Source: Cladorhizidae sp. MBARI D1340-BT2 (Eukaryota > Porifera > Demospongiae > Poecilosclerida > Cladorhizidae). From it: a stretch of DNA of 64,000 nucleotides. Below are positions 57,715 through 64,000 of the stretch, piece by piece. The stretch covers positions 28,695,976 through 28,759,975 of the forward strand of contig JAQNBH010000009.1 of NCBI GenBank assembly GCA_028752905.1, given 5' to 3'. Both the position numbers and the translations under genes were made by a program. The notes below the pieces were generated by a model. That model saw nothing but the letters and a program-made list of their open reading frames with translations. It made no database searches and had not been told where the DNA came from. Position 1 is the stretch's first letter, and every line of letters begins with the position of its first letter.

Positions 57715-57976
57715 CTACCTACCTACATACTACCTACCTACCTACCTACCTACCTACATACCCACCCACCCACCCACCCACCCACCCACCCACCCACCCA
57801 CCCACCCACCCACCCACCCACCCACCCACCCACCCACCCACCCACCCACCCACCCACCCACCCACCCACCCACCCACCCACCCACCCACCCGCCCACCCA
57901 CCCACCCACCCACCCACCTACCTACCTACCTACCCACCTACCTACCTACCTACCTACCTACCTACCTACCTACCTT
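57715..57976. repeat. CCTA/CCCA tetranucleotide array
   Basis: Blocks of ccta at both ends and about 35 uninterrupted ccca units between, with one cgcc variant near 57890. The Pro-Thr-His frame across it is an artefact of the 4-bp period. Confidence 0.97.
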
Positions 57977-58090
57977 ACTTCTGGTATCCATTCTTCTTGT
58001 CAAGGATAGTAGCTAACTCTCTAGTTTAAAAAAAATCCCACCGCTGCCACCAGTTGTGACAGGACCAAATCTGATATTACCCACAGACCA
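57977..58090 (-). repeat. Second copy of leader, primer site and LTR tail of element C
   Basis: Nearly identical to 60428-60543. In element direction it holds the last ~35 bp of an LTR, the primer site (58034-58052), the short A/T leader and the first codons of gag, then stops at the tetranucleotide array. It therefore begins a second unit directly behind the integrase of the first. Confidence 0.85.
58034..58052 (-). promoter_or_regulatory. Primer binding site, second copy
   Basis: Reads TGGTGGCAGCGGTGGGATT on the minus strand, complementary to the 3' end of animal tRNA-Leu (..AATCCCACCGCTGCCA-CCA). Confidence 0.75.
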
Positions 58091-58096
58091 TTGCCT

Positions 58097-58489
58097 TTAA
58101 CGTGAGTCAACCATCCCGTCTGTGGGTGGGTGGTAAGGAGTGGTTTTGATCGCCTTCAACCCCAAGAAGTTATACAACTCTTTCAGCAGCTTGCTGACAA
58201 AGTTTGTGCCGCAGACCGTCAGGATCTCGTCTGGCACACCAGTCCATGTAAACATTTGTGTTAGCTTCTCTGAAATAATGGAACTTTCTGTTGTCCGTAG
58301 TGCAAATGCCTCAGGCCATCTAGTTGAATAATCTATCACTACTAGCACAAAACGGTTGCCATCTGGTGTCGTCGGGAGTGGCCCTGTCAAATCCATCGCT
58401 ATTCTGGAGGATGGTTGCCCGATGATGGTAATGGTGCAGGTGAAACTTTTCCACATCATCATGAATTTGGCGCCAGAAGAATTCATCAA
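58097..58489 (-). other. Integrase core of element C, catalytic residues lost
   Basis: Reads RIAMDLTGPLPTTPDGNRF, LVVIDYSTRWPEAFALR, GVPDEILTVCGTNFVSKLL and KAIKTTPYHPPTDGMVDSR. First Asp (MDLTGPL) kept. The second Asp, expected before GTNF, is replaced (TVCGTNF), and the final Glu context (DGMVER in the family) reads DGMVDSR. Cannot be an active integrase. Confidence 0.85.
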
Positions 58490-59427
58490 GTATTCTCTGT
58501 GCTGTTCTATCTCATCCTGGATGGCCTGGTCGGTGAGCTAGAGCCAGTACCATGGACCTATACCTTTTAGGTAGGCACAATTGTGTTGCCTCATCACCCA
58601 GGCGGTCTGTTGTATTCCTCCACAGCAAGTGATCCTCCACCAGAAACTCAGTGTTGTCATCACTCTGTGCCTTCACCCACATGGGTTTAAGTATCGGATC
58701 ATGCTCTTGCTCTCATTGGAGTTCCTTGGAATTGACATCTAGTGGATGGCCCTTCTGCCCCTCTATGTACACTGCATTGGCCTGCCTCTTCTGGGACTTT
58801 GTCAGACTTTTCTTCTCTGGCTCTTCATCAGATGTCTCGTCGGTTGTGGTAGGGTCTGGTCCATCATCGGAGACTCCTTCGGATGATTCCTCATCATTGC
58901 TGTCTCATCCTCCTCAGTGCTCTCCTCAGCCTCACACTCTCTCGACCATAAGCCTGCAGTTCAGTATTCCCTCCTGCTCTAGTCTGAGAACGAGTAGACA
59001 CCAAATTGACCAACTCATTATTCAACAACTGCTTACCCAAATCCCACAGTCCAGGCATGTCTGTGCCAAGCAACACTTCATGTGTTAGTTTGTCTGCCAC
59101 CAGCACCTCCAGCTCCTCTGTGCGGCCTCCTACAGTGATGTTGATCCGTGCCAAGTGGTGAGTTCATGCTGTTCCCTGGTAATCTCTCACCTCCTTGGAC
59201 CTGCCGGTGTAGCACTCTTTGGGTACCAAGCTCGACCTCACCACCATCTGCCCTGCACCAGCATCTAACAAAATGTCTATACATTTCATCCCTCCTACTG
59301 TGCCTTCCACTGTAGAGCGTCCACTGATCTCTGTCTTGATCAGAGACACTTCTTCCTTGGGCGTCAGTGGCTTGGACAAGTTCACATTATCGTACCTCTT
59401 CTTGAAACTTTTGGGCTTGGTACTATA

Positions 59428-59470
59428 GCATTCCCTGTGCAAAATGACCTGGCTTCCCACATTTGAAGCA
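59428..59470 (-). other. Gag zinc knuckle broken by one base
   Basis: Minus strand reads CFKCGKPGHFA, then a 1-nt frame change before the last Cys, which appears in the other frame (RECYSTKPKS). The CCHC knuckle binds RNA in functional gag. Confidence 0.75.
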
Positions 59471-60486
59471 TTTGGGTCTGTAGGACCCATCTGCCTTCGG
59501 CTTGTACTGTTTGTGATCACCTGTACTGCTCCCTTGTGTGAGTGTACTCCTTGCTCTTGCCTCTTTCTCTTTCCACCTGCCTCATGTTCTACCTGCTAGT
59601 TGCCTAGACCTGTCTCCCTTCCGGAATATCTGGTGGTGGAGTCGACCGATATCGACTGGTCAACAGGGGTCCAACCCCTATCTGCCAGGTAATCATCTGC
59701 CAATCCTCCAGCCTCAGCTGCAGTGCTGGGTATCTTGTCAGACACAAACTGTGCTACATGTCTAGGCATAAGCTTCATTACAGTATCAAGTGCACACAAA
59801 TAATTTACATGCTGGATTGTTTTGCAGCCTTCTGTCCATCGTGTGGTGAGGACAGCACGACCCATCAGAGCCTCCCATCCTTCGTCTGGTTTCCGTTTGA
59901 GATTGTCCAATCTTTTCGGTAAGCTTTTCTGGTCACACGGTAGAGTCGCAAGAGTGCTAGTTTGACTTGATCATAGTCTTCCTTTACATCCGGCTGCATT
60001 GCCAGATATACTCTGTTGGCATCCGGTCGGAATTCAGGAGCCAAATATCTCATCCAATCCTTCTTGAGGACCTTGTATGTAGCCATATGGCTCTCTAAAA
60101 TGTTAAATAATCCAGGGGGTCTTCGTCTTCCTTCATTTCTCTGAACCGGGGTACTTTGATTTGGCTGGGGGTAGGAACAGAGTCCGATTCTTCTATCCTG
60201 CCAGTGCCCCCTCCGCTCATCACTGTCATCAGCAATCTTTTCCATCTCTGTTCTCTTTTCTCCTCGGCTTCTGCTCGTTCGGTCGCCCGTCTTTTCTCGT
60301 CTTCCTTTTGCTTCTCTGACTGGATTTTAAACATTCGGAGCATATCAGTTGTCACTCTTTCCCCAATATCTTCTGAGTCCATTAGCGGTGAAGTACTCCG
60401 CCTTTCTCCTTCTGTAGTGTGCCTTGCCTTACTTCTGGTATCCATTCTTCTTGTCAAGGAAAGTAGCTATCTCTCTAGTTAAAAAA

Positions 60487-60505
60487 AATCCCACCGCTGC
60501 CACCA
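60487..60505 (-). promoter_or_regulatory. Primer binding site of element C (tRNA-Leu type)
   Basis: TGGTGGCAGCGGTGGGATT on the minus strand, 42 bp before the gag ATG. Nineteen bases complementary to the 3' end of tRNA-Leu including CCA. Confidence 0.8.
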
Positions 60506-60955
60506 GTTGTGACAGGACCAAATCTGATCTTACCCACAGACTCTGAGCCAGTCACTAAGTGTTGGTATGCTGCCACCACTCTACCTTTAAGCTATACACT
60601 AGGCTAGCAAGGTTAAGTAGAGAAACCTTAATAATTCAATATAGGACACTTACAAGACTCAGTACAATGGCTAACTCCCAGAGCAGTAACAACTCCTCCC
60701 TTAACTAGGCTGGAGCCCCCACTTCTGGTTTCTGCCCATACATGGTAATCTTACACTCATCATCGACCTATGACATTTTCCCAACATAAACACATAACAC
60801 ACAAACACACTAAGCTGCAACATTAACAACACTTCCAATTCATAATTAGTTACTCACTACTGGGTTCAATCCACATCCATAGTTATGCATTGGGAACAGT
60901 CTAGTTTTAATGTCGTCCTGCGACAGTCAGGTAAACTATTCCATATTCCTATTCC
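60506..60955 (-). mobile_element. 5' LTR of element C (outer border unclear)
   Basis: Minus strand ends ..cctgtcacaac next to the primer site; the last ~35 bp recur at 58053-58090. No full second LTR exists in the window, so the outer border is unknown. An 18-bp minisatellite begins at 60961. Confidence 0.5.
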
Positions 60956-60960
60956 GTATT

Positions 60961-61093
60961 AGTCTCACCTGACATATTAGTCTCACCTGACATATTAGTC
61001 TCATCTGCCATATTAGTCACCTGCAGACACCTGCCATATTTGTCTCACCCGACATATTAGTCCCACCTGCCATATAAATCTCACCTGTCATAG
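60961..61093. repeat. 18-bp minisatellite
   Basis: About seven units of agtctcacctgacatatt with variants (tgccatatt, cccgacatatt) and one expanded unit near 61015-61040. Confidence 0.9.
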
Positions 61094-61649
61094 CTGAATA
61101 TGAAAGTGTTGCGTGTGTATATATATATACACAAGCTATATATAAATTGCAGTAAAAACATGGGAGGAGTATCTAATATGGCAAGTAACTTGCCAACCCT
61201 CATTTCTCTCAGAATTTTTTTTTTTTTTTTTAATATTAAATTTTTCTCTCTAGCTATAGAAATAGATTTTTTTAGCAACAAATCTATCATCATGGGAGAA
61301 GTAATATGACAACTGAGAATACTTGCCATTTACTATAATCACAATTAGATGAACAATATTTCTTTTGTTTTGCTTCTCTGGATGATGGAGTGATAGAAGA
61401 ACAGGGTCAGAGCATATATATGTGGTTCCTCAGCACCATCCTACAATTTAACTTGTGCAAAACTTGAATTAAACAATAAACATATTTTCAGGTCAACCAT
61501 GATATCCTAGGAAGACCACCAGAAAGTTTAGGATCTCCCAGTATTTCACAGATATGGAGAACTAAGACAGTTTATTGCATGAAAATGAGACATTCATAAT
61601 TACCCAGAAAAAAATCCCAACAAGAACAAACAGATTCAGTCTTAATTAT
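61094..61649. other. No gene seen
   Basis: AT-rich, with TA and T16 tracts near 61120 and 61216. It would be the 3' flank of the integrase-Ulp1 copy 2. Confidence 0.4.
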
Positions 61650-62119
61650 TTAAGTGGCACCCAATTCCCTATCCAAACAACTGCCACAGTTCCACTCCTC
61701 CTCCCGGTTGATGATGGCTGATGGTGGAATCTGTATACATGATTGGTGGAACCATTCACTACACTTGCTGCACTGTGCCACTGTGAGGGCACAGTCATGG
61801 GGTTGTCTGCAAACACAGATCAATGGTTCCCTGAGAACAGTCTTGAGCTTCTTGCTTGTGGCTTCCCGTCAGCATCCTTGAACAGGGAATAGTTTGATGT
61901 GATATGTCTGGAAAGATCTCATCAGGTGGGACCGCATCTTTGTTTGATCAAATGTTATTGTTGATGGGTCCACACCATTGCATAATGCGGTTGCTACAGC
62001 AATGGCAAATAAACCACAGGTATTGCCTCCAACCTGTTGATGCATGTATGGTTTCTGTATGGTCAGGTGGCTTCCTTGATATAATTCCATCCATGCCAGG
62101 CATTTTAGTGTATCCAGTT
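61650..62119 (-). other. Last exon of copy 2: Ulp1 catalytic Cys and PHD finger
   Basis: After a tgcag acceptor: CLAWMELYQGSHLTIQKP, then QQVGGNTCGLFAIA, a TGA at 61869-61871, and a full PHD finger: LICVCRQPH, AQCSKCSEWFHQSCIQIPPS, EEEWNCGSCL, TAA. All eight zinc ligands of the PHD are present. Apart from the TGA the exon is open, so it was lost recently or is read through. Confidence 0.8.
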
Positions 62120-62191
62120 CTGCAATGATCCAACAACAATAAGAACAAACAAACGAAACAACTATTAATTGTTTGTAGTGTATAACTACTA

Positions 62192-62610
62192 TTTATTTCA
62201 CAAGAATTGATTGAATGGTAACACGTACTGTACCTATTTTAGTGGGTTCGTTGTTGTACCATAACGTGGGCATCTTGCCATTAATTTCGAGCTGTGAATC
62301 ATATTTAGGTGAAATTGACACTCTTGCAAGGCCTTGGTTCTTAATGTGATGCTTGAGTTGAGATACTATGCAAGTAAAAAATTTAGTATAGATTTCTAAG
62401 CTCACAACAGTAGTTATCAACGAGACCAATTTTTTAATTGACAGGATTAAAATAAAAACAACACTGTTGGATTCAATGACATTATTCAATTTCCAATGCA
62501 TGTCATAAAAGTTGTTGGAAATTGACAACAGTTAATTCTTGATTCACCTAATCAGAATGTGTATTTTTTTTTAAAGTTTAGCATATAAAATATTATCATT
62601 CAAGTTATTT
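62192..62610. other. Intron or unrecognised exon of copy 2
   Basis: Lies between the two halves of the Ulp1 domain. The minus-strand stretch 62235-62370 is open between an acceptor-like and a donor-like site, but matches nothing in copy 1, so I treat it as intron. Confidence 0.35.
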
Positions 62611-64000
62611 CTTACTGGTTCTTGTATAGAGGCTGTCATACACCCGCACAGTCCCCTTGGGCATTCCTATGCTGGACACACAGACCCAGTGGCCGCCAGT
62701 ATTCATGATTTGGATATAATCCCGAACCGGAGTTCCAGTTATTGAGCCTCCACTTCCTGTTGCCACATACCCAATAGACTGGAAGCACCCATCTTTGGAA
62801 ACTGATTGCGAAGTAGAGCCTGTGCCTCATCTATGTGTGTGTCTTCTAGCCACGCTTCAGACAGCAGAATTTTTTTAAAGTCATCAGAGAATTTTCTGTA
62901 AGGACAGGTGGTTTGCAAGGCAAGGGTTTTCCAAGCATTCTAGGCACAACTTGTGTAACACTGGTTACAACACAGTCTGATGTTGGCTCACTAGAGAGAG
63001 GTGTGTTTCTATCAGGTGGTGGGAGGACTGGACTATCTTTCTTAGTCTGTCCAATGAATAGGAACTGCCTCTTCTCTGGACTCCCATGGTAAGCTGTATC
63101 ACTCAAATCATCAGATGGTCCAGGGTTGTTTGAACTGGTGTTGTGTGACTGGATGGATGAAGGTATCTCATGTTGAACTGGCATCTCTCTAGTTAAGTAA
63201 GGCTTAAAGAGCCCGACATTAACCCTAACCTTCATAATGTTTTGGTTGTTATCCTGCAGTATGCAGAGTCCTTTGGGTGAGAAATCAACAATTAAATAGG
63301 GTCACAACCAGTTCCTGGACCAGCTTGTCTCCTTTTCTGGATACCTTCCTTGCATTCCTCTTTTAAGGACATAAACACATATTATAGTCAACAGGTTAGT
63401 AATATAAAATTAAAACCATCCGGTAAAGGTCGAGCGACAGATAAAAAACATATCACAAAAAAAAGACAAGGACATTCTAACATTTATCAAAACTCGGAAA
63501 TACATCTATCCAGAAAATTTTATTATTATTAGCCTTTCGATTTTTTCTCAGAAACAACAATGGGATTCTAATTTGATTCAGCTTATATAAAGGCACACAT
63601 TAAAGGTACACATTAATTCATAAAAACATACCTATTGCCCTCTTTTTTGCTAGGAATCGAAATAAGCTTTATGCTTCGCTTTAGCTTCTTCAATTTTCAA
63701 CCATATCTTCTCATATGTACCTATATGATTACAAAATAAAACAGATCTGTAACATGATTTTTGGGAACTGCATCAAACATTTTCATTAAACTATTTGTCC
63801 CCCATTTTTTGATACAAAAAAGTGTCAGCAATTCCCTGTTATATATTTATGTTTGCCAGTCAGTTTTGTTCTTACATCTGCCACATGCTTCTCTAAATTA
63901 TATTGTATGTCTTCAGGAGACATAGTGAGTGAGATGTTTTCATAGAGAAGCTCCTGCTCATTCTCTTGTTCTGCATTATTGATGTCTATAGAACTCCTAG

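Larger units (their letters stand above)
58097..60445 (-). pseudogene. Ty3/gypsy-type element C: gag, protease, integrase (no RT seen)
   Basis: Gag starts at ATG 60445 (MDTRSKARHTTEGERR), with a coiled coil (EKQKEDEKRRATERAEAEE) and a capsid (HMATYKVLKKDWMRYLAPEF, LADDYLADRGWTPVDQ). A CCHC knuckle follows at 59428-59470, then a protease region (DILLDAGAGQMVVRSSLVP near 59230-59290; VLLGTDMPGLWDLGKQLL near 59040-59090), an acidic linker, and integrase (58097-58489). Frame changes occur near 60110, 59925, 59440 and 59165. Protease and integrase are only about 0.5 kb apart and no RT or RNase H motif lies between, so about 1.5-2 kb of pol is missing. The primer site and LTR are at 60487 and above. 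Confidence 0.8.
61650..64000 (-). pseudogene. Integrase-Ulp1-PHD transposon gene (Ginger/KRBA2-like), copy 2, 3' part
   Basis: Minus strand, entering from the right edge. Exon 63876-64000 (NAEQENEQELLYENISLTMS); exon 63632-63720 (IWLKIEEAKAKHKAYFDS, then a TAG); exon 62616-63359; last exon 61650-62119. Exon 62616-63359 has a GPY/F-like stretch (PYLIVDFSPKGLCILQD, VNVGLFKPYLTRE), a linker, and the first half of a Ulp1 domain (HIDEAQALLRNQFP; GGHWVCVSSIGMPKG with the His; VRVYDSLYK with the Asp). The last exon has QQVGGNTCGLFAIAVATALC (Gln, Cys) and a PHD finger. Breaks: frameshift and stop at the GPY motif, frame changes near 62750-62870, and TGA 61869-61871. The DDE core would lie beyond the window. 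No CXC cluster seen in this copy. Confidence 0.8.

Noticed and set aside
57677..58009. Plus-strand ORF rich in PTHPPT repeats
   Set aside because: Pure product of the tetranucleotide array; no start context, no conserved flanks.
60156..60482. Plus-strand Ser-rich ORF
   Set aside because: Antisense of gag of element C.

Overview
This looks like nuclear DNA from an invertebrate animal, most likely a demosponge resembling Amphimedon. I see no bacterial gene layout. Coding signal occurs as short exons with GT..AG borders and many introns of only 50-70 bp. The rest is AT-rich sequence full of decayed transposons, minisatellites and old duplications. The sponge assignment is an inference from texture (tiny introns, a death-domain exon, DIRS, piggyBac, hAT and integrase-Ulp1 elements together), not from a marker gene.

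Layout. 1-11.3 kb: a lone PHD-finger exon, several copies of one dispersed repeat family, a tandem 0.65-kb duplication and a broken piggyBac N-terminus. 11.3-15.05 kb: a 175-bp satellite, a Penelope-like reverse transcriptase fragment, and the 5' end of a Ty3/gypsy-type element (LTR, primer site, gag) cut off by a 31-bp minisatellite. 15.15-34.7 kb: a host-gene-like zone on the minus strand with seven copies of a two-exon cassette and one death-domain exon. It carries a 4-4.5 kb segmental duplication (15.15-19.7 and 30.5-34.7 kb), a foldback element and a second ruined gag. 34.8-39.2 kb (plus strand): the best preserved mobile gene, an integrase followed by CXC, Ulp1/SENP protease and PHD modules. 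39.6-40.1 kb: coiled-coil exons. 42.8-45.5 kb: a DIRS-type retroelement split by a 0.9-kb insertion. 46-49 kb: a minisatellite and a piggyBac pseudogene. 49.4-52.5 kb: a hAT element with visible termini. 53-57.7 kb: repeat copies with foldbacks and a second hAT relative. 57.7-61.1 kb: a tetranucleotide array and a gypsy element that kept gag, protease and integrase but has no visible RT/RNase H. 61.65-64 kb (minus strand): a second integrase-Ulp1-PHD element running off the right edge.

No mobile element here looks able to move by itself: each recognised transposase, integrase or recombinase gene has stops, frameshifts, lost catalytic residues or missing parts. The only plausible host coding material is the cassette exons, the death-domain exon, the coiled-coil exons and a few unassigned ORFs. 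All coordinates and alignments were made by eye.
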